The translations under genes were made by a program, and so were the position numbers. 47,840 nucleotides of DNA from Candidatus Hydrogenedentota bacterium (lineage in GTDB: Bacteria > Hydrogenedentota > Hydrogenedentia > Hydrogenedentales > JAEUWI01). The notes beneath the pieces were generated by a model. It was given only the letters and a program-made list of their open reading frames with translations. It was not told the DNA's origin and ran no database searches. Of this stretch, positions 24,443 to 32,887 are shown one piece after another. How positions within the stretch are numbered: position 1 is the first letter of the stretch; each line of letters opens with the position of its first letter. Location: positions 1-47,840 of the forward strand of contig JACPGE010000112.1 in NCBI GenBank assembly GCA_016182605.1. The letters run 5' to 3'.

Positions 24443-25708
24443 ATGGCCGTGGCAACGACATTACAGCAAGAATTGGAACAGATGGGCCGTCAGGCGGTGC
24501 AGGCGGCCCATGCCCTGCGTTCGCTGACGCGCGCCCCGAAGGACCAGGCTTTGCAGGACATCGCCGCGCGGCTCCGGGCGGAACGGACCCGCTTGAAAGC
24601 GGAAAATGCCAAAGACATGGCAGTGGGCCGGGAAAAGGGCCTCTCCAGCGCGATGCTGGACCGGCTTGAACTGACGGACAAGCGTATCGACGCGATGGCC
24701 GAAGGCCTGGAGCAGGTGGCGGCGCTGGCCGACCCCGTGGGCGACATTGTCTCCCAATACGTGCATCCCAACGGCCTGCGCATTGCCCGTATCCGGCAGC
24801 CCATTGGCGTGGTGGGAATCATCTACGAGAGCCGCCCCAATGTGACGGCGGATGCGGCAGCTTTGTGCCTGAAGTCGGGCAACGCGTGCATCCTGCGCGG
24901 CGGCTCCGAAGCTTTTCATTCCAACACGGCCATTGCAGAGATCTTCAAAGAGGGCGTGCTTGCCGCGGGCATACACGAACATGCGGTGCAAATGCTGGCG
25001 ACCACCGATCGGGCTGCCGTGGGCGAGATGCTCAAACTGGACAAGCATATCGACGTGATCGTTCCGCGCGGCGGGCGCAGCCTCATTGAGCGCATCCTCA
25101 ACGAATCGCGCATTACGGTCATCGCCCACCTGGACGGGGTCTGCCATACCTATATTCACGACGACGCCGATCCCGCGATGGCCGAGTCCATTGCGATCAA
25201 CGCCAAGCTGCAGCGGCCCGGGGTATGCAATTCCATGGAGACGCTGCTGATACACGAGGCAGCGGCGCCGCTGCTGCTGCCTTCAATTGCGGAGCGGCTG
25301 CGCGAAGGCGGCTGCGAATTGCGCGGCTGCGATCGCACGCAACAGCTCATCGACTGCCTTTCCGCCACGGAAGAAGACTGGCGCACGGAGTACGTGGACA
25401 AGATCCTGTCGATTCGCGTGGTGCGCTCGCTGGAAGAAGCCATCGAACACATCAACGAGTATGGGTCGCACCACTCCGATGCGATCATTACCGAGGGTTA
25501 TGCCGCGGCGGAGAAGTTTCTGGAGCAGGTGGACAGCGCTACGGTCTACGTGAATGCCTCCACCCGCTTCACTGACGGCTTTCAGTTCGGCCTGGGCGCG
25601 GAGATTGGCATCAGCACGAACAAACTGCATTGCCGCGGCCCGATGGCCCTTGAAGGCCTCACCACGATGAAGTACATCATCCGTGGATCGGGCCAGATCA
25701 TTGAATAG
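24443..25708 (+). CDS. proA: Glutamate-5-semialdehyde dehydrogenase (gamma-glutamyl phosphate reductase)
   Basis: 421 residues, normal length. It reduces gamma-glutamyl phosphate with NADPH in proline biosynthesis. Family signatures: GVVGIIYESRPNVTADAAALC, KSGNACILRGGSEA, VIVPRGGRSLI, HLDGVCHTYI, catalytic Cys in QRPGVCNSMETLL, and NASTRFTDGFQFGLGAEIGIST near the end. Its end overlaps the start of nadD, forming proA-nadD-yqeK-methyltransferase, all transcribed together. proB is not in the window. Confidence 0.96.
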   Translation: MAVATTLQQELEQMGRQAVQAAHALRSLTRAPKDQALQDIAARLRAERTRLKAENAKDMAVGREKGLSSAMLDRLELTDKRIDAMAEGLEQVAALADPVGDIVSQYVHPNGLRIARIRQPIGVVGIIYESRPNVTADAAALCLKSGNACILRGGSEAFHSNTAIAEIFKEGVLAAGIHEHAVQMLATTDRAAVGEMLKLDKHIDVIVPRGGRSLIERILNESRITVIAHLDGVCHTYIHDDADPAMAESIAINAKLQRPGVCNSMETLLIHEAAAPLLLPSIAERLREGGCELRGCDRTQQLIDCLSATEEDWRTEYVDKILSIRVVRSLEEAIEHINEYGSHHSDAIITEGYAAAEKFLEQVDSATVYVNASTRFTDGFQFGLGAEIGISTNKLHCRGPMALEGLTTMKYIIRGSGQIIE

Positions 25709-26294
25709 GCCGCGCCGGATCGGGATCTATGGCGGCACCTTCGATCCCATTCACCGCATCCACATTCACATCGGCCGCACCGCGCTGGAATCGATCCCGC
25801 TGGACGAAGTGCTCTTCGTGGTGGCGGCACACCCGCCCCACAAACGGCGCGAGACGCTGACCCCCGTGGCGGAGCGCTTCGCCATGGTGGAGGCGGCCCT
25901 GAAGGACGAGCCCGGCCTGAGCCCCTCTTCCATCGAGATCGACCGGCATGGCCCATCGTACACGGCCGACACCCTGGAAACGATCCATGCGCTTCACCCG
26001 GAGAGCGAACTCTATCTCATCCTCGGCGAGGATTCCGTGGAGGACTTTCCCGGCTGGCATGCGCCAGACCGCATCCTGCAGCTCGCGCGGCTGGTCGTGG
26101 CCGGCCGGCCAGGCTTCCGCACACCGACGGAGGCGCTCCATACTCCCGTAGTCGAACTGCCCGTGGAAGAGAGTGGCTTGTCCTCCACCGCCTTGCGCGA
26201 GGCCATCACGCGGGGAGATGATGTGCGGCACTGGCTTCCGGAGCCGGTGTTGCGCCATATCCGGGAGAAGGAACTCTACCGTGCCCATCGTTAA
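25683..26294 (+). CDS. nadD: Nicotinate-nucleotide adenylyltransferase
   Basis: About 200 residues. The start is uncertain: GTG at 25683 or TTG at 25701. Both lie inside the end of proA, so translation is probably coupled. It adenylates nicotinate mononucleotide in NAD synthesis. GIYGGTFDPIHRIHIHIG corresponds to the nucleotidyltransferase signature, although the usual HxGH reads HRIH here. PPHKRR, GEDSVEDFPGWH and the C-terminal LSSTALREAI (ISSTxxR-like) fit NadD. It is followed by an overlapping yqeK, a linkage conserved in many bacteria. Confidence 0.9.
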   Translation: MDRARSLNRPRRIGIYGGTFDPIHRIHIHIGRTALESIPLDEVLFVVAAHPPHKRRETLTPVAERFAMVEAALKDEPGLSPSSIEIDRHGPSYTADTLETIHALHPESELYLILGEDSVEDFPGWHAPDRILQLARLVVAGRPGFRTPTEALHTPVVELPVEESGLSSTALREAITRGDDVRHWLPEPVLRHIREKELYRAHR

Positions 26295-26865
26295 GACCGA
26301 GCGCTTCAAAGAATACATTCGGGTGCTCCGGAAGACCCTGCCTGAAGCGCGTGTGAGCCACTGCATCTTTGTGGCGGAGTATATCGCCTCTTTCGCGGAA
26401 TCCATCGGCGTGGACCATGACAAGGCGGTCACGGCGGGCCTGCTGCACGATCTCTGCCGCACGCTGGACAACGCCACGATGCTCGCCCGGGCCCAGGAGT
26501 ATGGCATCCCCGTCAGCGCCACGCAGGCCGATCGCCCGATGATCCTTCACGGTCCCGTGGCGGCCGCCGAGTGCGCCAACCGGCTGGGAATTGAGGACGC
26601 GGAAATCTGCGAGGCCATCGCGTGCCACACCACGGGCAAGGCGGGTTTCGGGCGGCTCGCGCAGGCGCTCTATGTGGCCGACTACGCCGAGCCCACGCGA
26701 AAGTACCCGGAGGCCGCGCAGACCCGTGAGATCCTGCGCCACGAAGGATTCGACGAAGCGCTGTATTACGTTGCCACGCAAAAGGTGACGCACGTTCGGG
26801 AGAAAGGCATTCTCGATCCCGCCACGGAACATTTCTATCTCTGGATACAGGAGCATTTCGGCTGA
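26281..26865 (+). CDS. yqeK: YqeK-type HD-domain Ap4A hydrolase
   Basis: 194 residues from a GTG at 26281 with GAAGGA upstream, overlapping nadD by 14 nt. HD-domain metal ligands are seen in RVSHCIFVAEY (His), LLHDLCR (His-Asp), MILHGPVAA (His) and YVADYAEPTR (Asp). This pattern matches YqeK, which cleaves diadenosine tetraphosphate symmetrically to ADP. The position right after nadD is the conserved one. The ribosome silencing factor gene rsfS, often next in line, is absent, and a methyltransferase follows instead. Confidence 0.9.
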   Translation: MPIVKTERFKEYIRVLRKTLPEARVSHCIFVAEYIASFAESIGVDHDKAVTAGLLHDLCRTLDNATMLARAQEYGIPVSATQADRPMILHGPVAAAECANRLGIEDAEICEAIACHTTGKAGFGRLAQALYVADYAEPTRKYPEAAQTREILRHEGFDEALYYVATQKVTHVREKGILDPATEHFYLWIQEHFG

Positions 26866-27647
26866 TGTCCCCGAACGATCCTTTTGCGCAGCTCGCGCGC
26901 TACTACGATCCCATCATGGATCATGTGAACTACGATCGGTGGCTGATCGTCGCCACGGGCCTTTGTGAATTGCTGCCGGCGCCCTTCCGCCACGCCGACG
27001 TGGGGTGTGGCACGGGCACCCTGCTGCGCATGCTCCAGCGGGGCGGGTGGCAGTCGGTAGGGCTCGACTTTTCGCCCGCCATGCTGCGCGCGGCCCGGAA
27101 ACGCTCCGAGGAGATTCCGCTGGTCTGCGCGGACATGCGCGCCCTGCCGCTCGCGGGCAGCGTCGGTTTCATCACCTGCCTTTTCGACAGCCTGAACTTT
27201 CTGCTGGATGACGGCGGTATCGACGAAACGTTCCGCTCCTTCTACGACGCCCTCACGCCGGAGGGACTCCTCTACTTTGACATCGTCACGGAACGGATGG
27301 TGACCGAGCACTTCAACAATCAGGGCTGGATAGAGGATAACGGCCGGTTCACGACGCGCTGGGCGAGCACCTACAACCAGAGCACATCTATCACGGAGAC
27401 GAGCATCCGTGTGAACACCCAGCAGCCCGCGCTCATCCGCGAACGCATCTATGCGCCGGAACAGATCGAGCAGGCCGCGGAGCGCGCGGGATTTCATATC
27501 CTTTCCGTGCTCGACGCGGAGCGCTGGCGCAAACCCACGCCACGCAGCACGCGGCTGGATTTCATCGTCTGGAAGGGCGACTTATCGGGCCAGCGAAACA
27601 AGGTCAAGCGCGTGATCCGCGATCTGCGCCCCTTGCTGGAAATGTAG
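26865..27647 (+). CDS. Class I SAM-dependent methyltransferase (YqeM-like)
   Basis: 260 residues. The start overlaps the yqeK stop by 1 nt (TGATG). SAM-binding motif I reads ADVGCGTGTLLRML, followed by VGLDFSPAMLRAAR (motif II acidic residue) and ITCLFDSLNFLL (motif IV). The C-terminal half (INVNTQQP-like IRVNTQQPALIRERIYAP) matches the YqeM/CypM-like group that lies beside nadD-yqeK in Firmicutes. Substrate is unknown; a small molecule or RNA is possible. Last gene of the operon. Confidence 0.88.
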   Translation: MSPNDPFAQLARYYDPIMDHVNYDRWLIVATGLCELLPAPFRHADVGCGTGTLLRMLQRGGWQSVGLDFSPAMLRAARKRSEEIPLVCADMRALPLAGSVGFITCLFDSLNFLLDDGGIDETFRSFYDALTPEGLLYFDIVTERMVTEHFNNQGWIEDNGRFTTRWASTYNQSTSITETSIRVNTQQPALIRERIYAPEQIEQAAERAGFHILSVLDAERWRKPTPRSTRLDFIVWKGDLSGQRNKVKRVIRDLRPLLEM

Positions 27648-27691
27648 GGCGAGCTTGGCGAAAGCCACAGGCCGATCCACCAGACGCGGAC

Positions 27692-29464
27692 TTATTTCTC
27701 GATCGCCAGTTCATCGCGCACGCGGCCGTCCGCCTCCCGCGCGGTGTATTCGAGGCGGTTGCCGTCGATGTGAATGGTCTGATAGAGGGGCGGACCGCCG
27801 AACCAGATAGCGCCGAAATCCTTGGCGGGCAACTTGCCGGGACCATTGGGAATGGCAATCGAAACCACGTAGATCGTGCCCTCTTTCGGGGAATCCACAA
27901 CCTGCTGGTTCCTGATGGGCTTGGAGCGCATGTAGCTGTGGACGTGGCCGGAAAAGACCATGTCCATATGATACTTATCGAACAGGGGACCCCAAGCCGC
28001 GCGAATGTCCGCATAATCGAGATCGAAGTCCGTTTCCATGCAGTAGGGCGGGAAGTGGAAGATGGCGAATTTCCAAGTGGCGCTGCTGCCCACGAGCTGT
28101 TGCTCCAGCCAGGCCGTTTGATCCTCGATGACCTGGGTCACATCAAGGATGACAAACAGGGCGTTGCCGTATTCGAAACTGTAGGCCCGCTCTTTCTCGA
28201 GCTTGTCCGGGCCGTTCTCTGGCAGGGCAAAGTTTTCCAGGTACATCCAGCACCCCAGACCATCCTGATCGTCGTGATTGCCAATCGACGGCATGAGCGG
28301 ACGCTGCGAGACCACATGTTCCGAATATGCGAAAAGATGATCCCAGTGATCGCGGTAGAGCCCCGTGCTGACCAGGTCGCCGCCAATCGTGTAGAAGGCC
28401 GTTTCGGGGTGCCGCGCGAAGGCCTGCGTGATGGTGTTACCCCATTCCGGGGCCTTGTGTGTGTCGCCGAAGTAGACCCAGGTAAAGGGTTCCTTCTTCG
28501 CGGGCGCAGTCTTGAAACGGTTGTAGCCACTCCACAAGTTTGCTGCGGGACTCCCCACATAGTACTCGTACTCCGTGGCGGCCTCCAGGCCGTTCAGATC
28601 CGCGGTCCAACGGTGTATCCGTGTATCGTTGCGCAAGAGACGATCTTCGAACACAAAAGACCTTGCGGCGGCTTCAACAAAGTCTCCTTTGCTCCCGGCT
28701 TTCCGATAACGCACCACACCATCTTCAATTGCCGTGCCCGTGCGCCACTGGATGGCCTGCGTCGTTTTCGGATCGCCGCTCCAGGTGAGCATGATCTGAT
28801 CCGGCTTGCCCGACGAGGGGAAGGGCGTTTCGCGGAAGGCCTGGATGATGTGGGCCTCGCGGGAACGTCCCCGTACCGTCGTGAGAAAGGTGTGTCCCAG
28901 GAGCGCCTCGGGGACTTCCTTGAGCACCAGATCGCTCCAGTCCCAGTAGCAGGGCGCGCCGGGTTCGAGGGTGACCATAGCGTGCTGTGCGGGATAGCGA
29001 TTGGAAATAACGGGTTTCGCGCCTGCTTCCTGCGGCCCGACGCCCACGAGGTAGTGGGCGCGGTGCTGATCGAAACCGTTGATGCCGAGTTCCACGCGGC
29101 CCGCGGGAAAAGACTTCTGCCAGACCTCGTAGTTCCAATCGAGCATATTGGTCACGACGAGACCGCTTTTTTCGAAGCCACGCTCTGTCAGCCAAAAGGG
29201 CACGACGGACTGCTGTGCATCGCGAAGTACGGATACGACGACCGGAATATCGACATCGAAATAACTGTGTTTCGTCGCGAGCACCGCGCGCTCTTCCGGA
29301 GTTATCCGGCTGAGAATCGCATCGGAGTCGAGCGCATCCATTGCGGCCGGGTCCATCTCCGCGGTGAAGCGCGCGACGATGGCATCCATCGTCGCCTGTG
29401 TAGACTCCTGAGCGCGGGCGGTGGCGCAAATCAGGAACAGCAGGGCAATCTGGGCGATTCTCAT
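27692..29464 (-). CDS. Secreted purple-acid-phosphatase-like metallophosphoesterase (copy 1)
   Basis: 590 residues with signal peptide (IALLFLICATARA). Domain order: an unrecognised N-terminal domain (about 45-215, shared with the upstream paralogue), a fibronectin-like PAP N domain (about 225-310, QIMLTWSGDPKTTQAIQW), and a calcineurin-like phosphoesterase domain (about 320-540). Metal-site motifs: YFGDTHK, TIGGDLVSTG, IGNHDDQ, FHFPPYC and FSGHVHSYMR. A short C-terminal beta region ends ELAIEK. It is probably a periplasmic phosphomonoesterase or phosphodiesterase. It follows its paralogue by 33 nt and is predicted to be cotranscribed. Confidence 0.88.
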   Translation of the reverse strand: MRIAQIALLFLICATARAQESTQATMDAIVARFTAEMDPAAMDALDSDAILSRITPEERAVLATKHSYFDVDIPVVVSVLRDAQQSVVPFWLTERGFEKSGLVVTNMLDWNYEVWQKSFPAGRVELGINGFDQHRAHYLVGVGPQEAGAKPVISNRYPAQHAMVTLEPGAPCYWDWSDLVLKEVPEALLGHTFLTTVRGRSREAHIIQAFRETPFPSSGKPDQIMLTWSGDPKTTQAIQWRTGTAIEDGVVRYRKAGSKGDFVEAAARSFVFEDRLLRNDTRIHRWTADLNGLEAATEYEYYVGSPAANLWSGYNRFKTAPAKKEPFTWVYFGDTHKAPEWGNTITQAFARHPETAFYTIGGDLVSTGLYRDHWDHLFAYSEHVVSQRPLMPSIGNHDDQDGLGCWMYLENFALPENGPDKLEKERAYSFEYGNALFVILDVTQVIEDQTAWLEQQLVGSSATWKFAIFHFPPYCMETDFDLDYADIRAAWGPLFDKYHMDMVFSGHVHSYMRSKPIRNQQVVDSPKEGTIYVVSIAIPNGPGKLPAKDFGAIWFGGPPLYQTIHIDGNRLEYTAREADGRVRDELAIEK

Positions 29465-29497
29465 AACTCACCTTTGCGGCGCCGCATGCAGCGCCGG

Positions 29498-31279
29498 TTA
29501 CTTCTCAATCACAAACTCGTCGCGCACCTTGCCTTCAATATCATAGGCCTTGTAGGTGAGCTTGTTCCCGTCGATCTGGAGATCGAGCACCTGATAGGTG
29601 GCGACATTGGTCATGCCGAACTCGGTATAGTCGAAACTGCCCTGTTCGTAGAACTTCGTACCCGACACCGACACGATATAGATGGTGCCTTCGGCCGCGG
29701 AGCCCACACGCTGCTGATTCTTCATGGGCCAGGTGCGCAGGTAGGCGTGATCGTGACCCTGCAGCGCTAGATCCACGTGATACTTGTCGAAGAGCGCGCC
29801 CCACTGCTCCCGCACCTCCTGATTGTTCCGGTCGGGGCCCGAGGAGTAGGCGGGGTGGTGATACACGACGAATTTCCAGGTCTTGTCCGATTGGGCGAGT
29901 TGCTGGTCCAGCCACGCCGATTGGGTTTCCGGCTCCATGTTGGAATCCAGCACGGCGAAGAGGGCATTGCTGTAGGTGAAGGTGTAGGCCCGTTCCGGCT
30001 CGATGTCCGCAGGGCCATTCAACGGCAGATTGAAGAGCGACAGATACATCCACGGCCCCTGATCGCCCTGGCATTCGTGGTTGCCGATGCAGGGCACCAG
30101 TTGGCGCCGGTCGAAAACACCCGTGGCATTGTGGAAGAAGCTGTCCCAATCGTCGCGTTCATTCCCGCGGTTTACGAGGTCGCCCGCCATGATGTAGAAC
30201 GCGGCCTCGGGCACCGTCGTATAGGCGTGGTGCACGAGCTTGCCCCAATCGTCAAGGCCGTTCTGGGCATCGCCCATGTAGACGAACTTGAAGGGCACCG
30301 TTTCGGCCGGCGCTGTGGTGAACTCTGCAGCGGGACCATTGTCCACTTCGTATTCGTAGGTGGCGCCCGGTTTCAAACGCACCAGGTTTGCGGTGTGCCG
30401 GTGATTCCGCGAATCGTTCACCGTGCCCGGGGTCTTGAGTGACTTGGTCTGTGCGGTTACCGTCGTCCAGGATGCGGACGCCTCCGTGCCTGCCGCCGCT
30501 TTCTCGCGGTAACGGACGGTGCCCTTGGCAACCTTCGTGCTCGTGCGCCACTGGATGGACTGGGTGGTCATCGGATCGCCTGCCCAGGTCAGCACCACCT
30601 GATCCGGCGTTTCCGTCGCGGGATAATCCGTGACGCGGAACAACCCGATCAGTTTGGCGGTGCGCCGGTGATCCATGTCGCCCCGCAGCAGCGTCTGCCC
30701 TTTGAAGGCCTCGGCGACTTCCGTGAAGATGCGTTCATCCCAGCCAGCGTAGGCGCGTTCACCCAGTTCCACCTTACCCAGCGTGTGCTGGCCAGGGTAG
30801 ATGTCCGAAACGTGGATCTCCGTGCCAGGGGTCTGTGGCGCGAGCGCAACGAAATATTGATCGCCATCGCCGCTCAGGGAATTCACACCCAGGCCGATTT
30901 CCCCCGCGGGAAAGGCGAGTTGCCAGGCTTCGAAGCGATCGCGCTCCACGGTGACGGTTTGATCCGGCTTGGTGAAGCCACGTTCCGCGAGCCAGAACAC
31001 GACTTCTTTCTGCGCCGTCTCCCGGAACACAGTCACAACCACGGGCACATCCACCTTGAAGGTCAGTTGCGTGGTCGAGAGCAGGCTCCGCTCTGCCGCG
31101 GTGAGCTGCTCCAGGGCCTGAGGCACCGTAAGCGCCGTCAAGGTTTCCGCGGGCAGGGAGTTCTGCCATCGCGTGATGATCCCCGACACGGTATCGTGGA
31201 TGGAGGGTTGCGTGCCCACGTGGGCGCGGAGCGGCAGGGCGCACGCAAGCAGTAGAGCGAGGAGGAAGAGTTTGCGCAT
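29498..31279 (-). CDS. Secreted purple-acid-phosphatase-like metallophosphoesterase (copy 2)
   Basis: 593 residues from the ATG at 31277-31279 (AAGGAAA upstream) with signal peptide KLFLLALLLACALPLRAH. It has the same three-part layout as the downstream copy: a shared N-terminal domain (VPVVVTVFRETAQKEVVFWL), a PAP-N fibronectin-like domain (QVVLTWAGDPMTTQSIQW), and a phosphoesterase domain with MGDAQNG, MAGDLVNRG, IGNHECQG, YHHPAYS and LQGHDHAYLR. The two C-termini match as well (VRDEFVIEK against VRDELAIEK). Divergence is substantial, so the duplication is old. The canonical GDxH at metal site 1 reads GDAQ here, whereas copy 1 has GDTH, so the metal site may differ between copies. Confidence 0.88.
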   Translation of the reverse strand: MRKLFLLALLLACALPLRAHVGTQPSIHDTVSGIITRWQNSLPAETLTALTVPQALEQLTAAERSLLSTTQLTFKVDVPVVVTVFRETAQKEVVFWLAERGFTKPDQTVTVERDRFEAWQLAFPAGEIGLGVNSLSGDGDQYFVALAPQTPGTEIHVSDIYPGQHTLGKVELGERAYAGWDERIFTEVAEAFKGQTLLRGDMDHRRTAKLIGLFRVTDYPATETPDQVVLTWAGDPMTTQSIQWRTSTKVAKGTVRYREKAAAGTEASASWTTVTAQTKSLKTPGTVNDSRNHRHTANLVRLKPGATYEYEVDNGPAAEFTTAPAETVPFKFVYMGDAQNGLDDWGKLVHHAYTTVPEAAFYIMAGDLVNRGNERDDWDSFFHNATGVFDRRQLVPCIGNHECQGDQGPWMYLSLFNLPLNGPADIEPERAYTFTYSNALFAVLDSNMEPETQSAWLDQQLAQSDKTWKFVVYHHPAYSSGPDRNNQEVREQWGALFDKYHVDLALQGHDHAYLRTWPMKNQQRVGSAAEGTIYIVSVSGTKFYEQGSFDYTEFGMTNVATYQVLDLQIDGNKLTYKAYDIEGKVRDEFVIEK

Positions 31280-31393
31280 GGGATGATTTCCTTTTGCGAT
31301 GGCGGGCTTTATTGCGGGGGCTAAAGAATACCGGCCTGCGACGGACCTGCGCAACTCTGACGCAACGCTCACAATCGATGTGCGTGCGGCAGA

Positions 31394-32686
31394 TTATGCG
31401 AGCGAGCGCAGCAGGGCGGTGCACTGCGCGGTGAATTCGCGGCCCACAGCGGGCGTGAAGGGCGGCAGGTCGAGAATCTTGGGCACGGCAATGGCCGCAT
31501 ATTCGTTCTTCTCATAAGCTACCGGGTCGGGCAGATAGCCCACGAAAGTTCCGGTGTAACCGATGCAGAGGGTTGTGGCAAAAGGCGCATCGCGGCGCAG
31601 TGCCAGACCGTAGCAGGAATACAATTCGCCGGGATGAAAGAGCAGGCCCAAGCTGCCGAGACTCACCGCCGTCACGGGCGCCTCCAGTGCGGGCGTGTCC
31701 TGTTTCCAGTGTTGTGCGGACTCAAACCAGGCCTGAGCGAAGGCCGCGTCCACCCAGGTATCCTTCGTGCACTGCTCGGGGTGCGCGCGGTACAACGCCA
31801 GTTCTGCCTGCAAGCGGCCATAGTCGAAAGGCAACTTCACCTGCGCAGAAGCCACGCGAAGTGCGCCAAGTTCAATCAGTTCGGCGTGGGTGGAGGCGTG
31901 ATACAGGGCTGAGGCTACCGCGCTTGCAGTCTCTTCGAGATCGCCCTGCCACGGTGTGCCGTCGCCCGGATTCACATCGCCAATGTGTCCCTGGAGAAAC
32001 GCGGGCCGCACGCCCACGGCACTCTCCAGCCGTTGCGCAACGACCCCCGGCCAATCCGCGCCTGCCTGGTCATCCGCGTGGCATACGGGATGTGCGCAGA
32101 AGTGATACCACGCAATGTTTCCCCTGGCCTCTTCGCGCTGAAACTGAAGCACATGCAGGTCCGTGTCGAGCCATCGTTCGGCGTCGCTTGAATCCGGCCC
32201 AAATTCCGCATTGGTCTTCCAGGTTTTCGCGGTCCGGTTAAAATTTCCGCCCGTTACCGTGGCCTTGCCGAGATAGGCATCGGCCTCGGCCAGATCCGCC
32301 TTCGCCTGCACCACGGCCTCCACGGCACTCGCAACAACACGGTCCCGGTAGTCCGCGTCCACCGCGCCCCATTGGCGGAATGGAATGAACGTGGGCATGC
32401 TGTGCGTGTGGGTCGCGGTGACCTGCACGTGCGCCGCGGGAATTCCCGTGCGCGCCTCGGCCTGCTGTTGAACGGCCTGGGTGAAGGCGAGGGACAACGC
32501 GCACAGGTCGATGGAGACGATGGCCAGCATTTCCCCATCCACCTCGAGCACGAGTGCGCGCAATTCGGTTGCATCCCGTATCGCCGCAATGCGCCGTTCC
32601 TGGCCCACGGGCTTGTGGAAGCCGGCCATCTCTATGCCCAGGGGCGGGGTGATGTCGATACGTGCATGTCCGGCGCGCAGGGGCAT
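31394..32686 (-). CDS. Neutral/alkaline ceramidase-fold protein, probably not a ceramidase
   Basis: 430 residues, no signal peptide. The N-terminal pattern RIDITPPLGIEMAGF, VTATHTHSMPT (HxH zinc ligands) and FCAHPVCH follow the neutral ceramidase N-terminal domain. In true neutral ceramidases the nucleophilic Ser lies in a GDVSPN motif; here the region reads GHIGDVNPGD, with Asn instead. The C-terminal immunoglobulin-like domain of ceramidases is also missing, as the protein ends soon after LPPFTPAVGREFTAQC. It is probably a zinc amidohydrolase of another specificity. It lies 114 nt upstream of the phosphoesterase pair on the same strand. Confidence 0.82.
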   Translation of the reverse strand: MPLRAGHARIDITPPLGIEMAGFHKPVGQERRIAAIRDATELRALVLEVDGEMLAIVSIDLCALSLAFTQAVQQQAEARTGIPAAHVQVTATHTHSMPTFIPFRQWGAVDADYRDRVVASAVEAVVQAKADLAEADAYLGKATVTGGNFNRTAKTWKTNAEFGPDSSDAERWLDTDLHVLQFQREEARGNIAWYHFCAHPVCHADDQAGADWPGVVAQRLESAVGVRPAFLQGHIGDVNPGDGTPWQGDLEETASAVASALYHASTHAELIELGALRVASAQVKLPFDYGRLQAELALYRAHPEQCTKDTWVDAAFAQAWFESAQHWKQDTPALEAPVTAVSLGSLGLLFHPGELYSCYGLALRRDAPFATTLCIGYTGTFVGYLPDPVAYEKNEYAAIAVPKILDLPPFTPAVGREFTAQCTALLRSLA

Positions 32687-32749
32687 GGTGCTCTCCCGGC
32701 AGGTTGTGGTGCGTACTGCCGCGAATCATCCTAATGATGCGCGTGGAAT

Positions 32750-32881
32750 GTGTCAAGGCCTTGGCTGGACACACGGGAAACCGGTACGATTTCTCTGGGC
32801 GAACATGAGCCTGCCAAGAGCATCGTTGCCCACGTTCTGGAGCGGCTCCGGGTCAAGCAGGACGTGACCGGAGAGGCCTGA
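32750..32881 (+). pseudogene. Possible C-terminal gene remnant (43 codons)
   Basis: A plus-strand frame reads LDTRETGTISLGEHEPAKSI and continues VAHVLERLRVKQDVTGEA to a TGA. It has strong G/C third-position bias, unlike its other frames. No ribosome binding site precedes the GTG at 32750. The N-terminal part is not recognisable. It may be the leftover tail of a deleted gene between two minus-strand genes. Family unknown. Confidence 0.25.
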
Positions 32882-32887
32882 GGCGGC

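Noticed and set aside
27770-29770. A 666-codon plus-strand frame opposite the phosphoesterases
   Set aside because: It is the antisense reading of GC-rich coding DNA, has no recognisable motif, and the minus-strand frame has all the phosphoesterase motifs.
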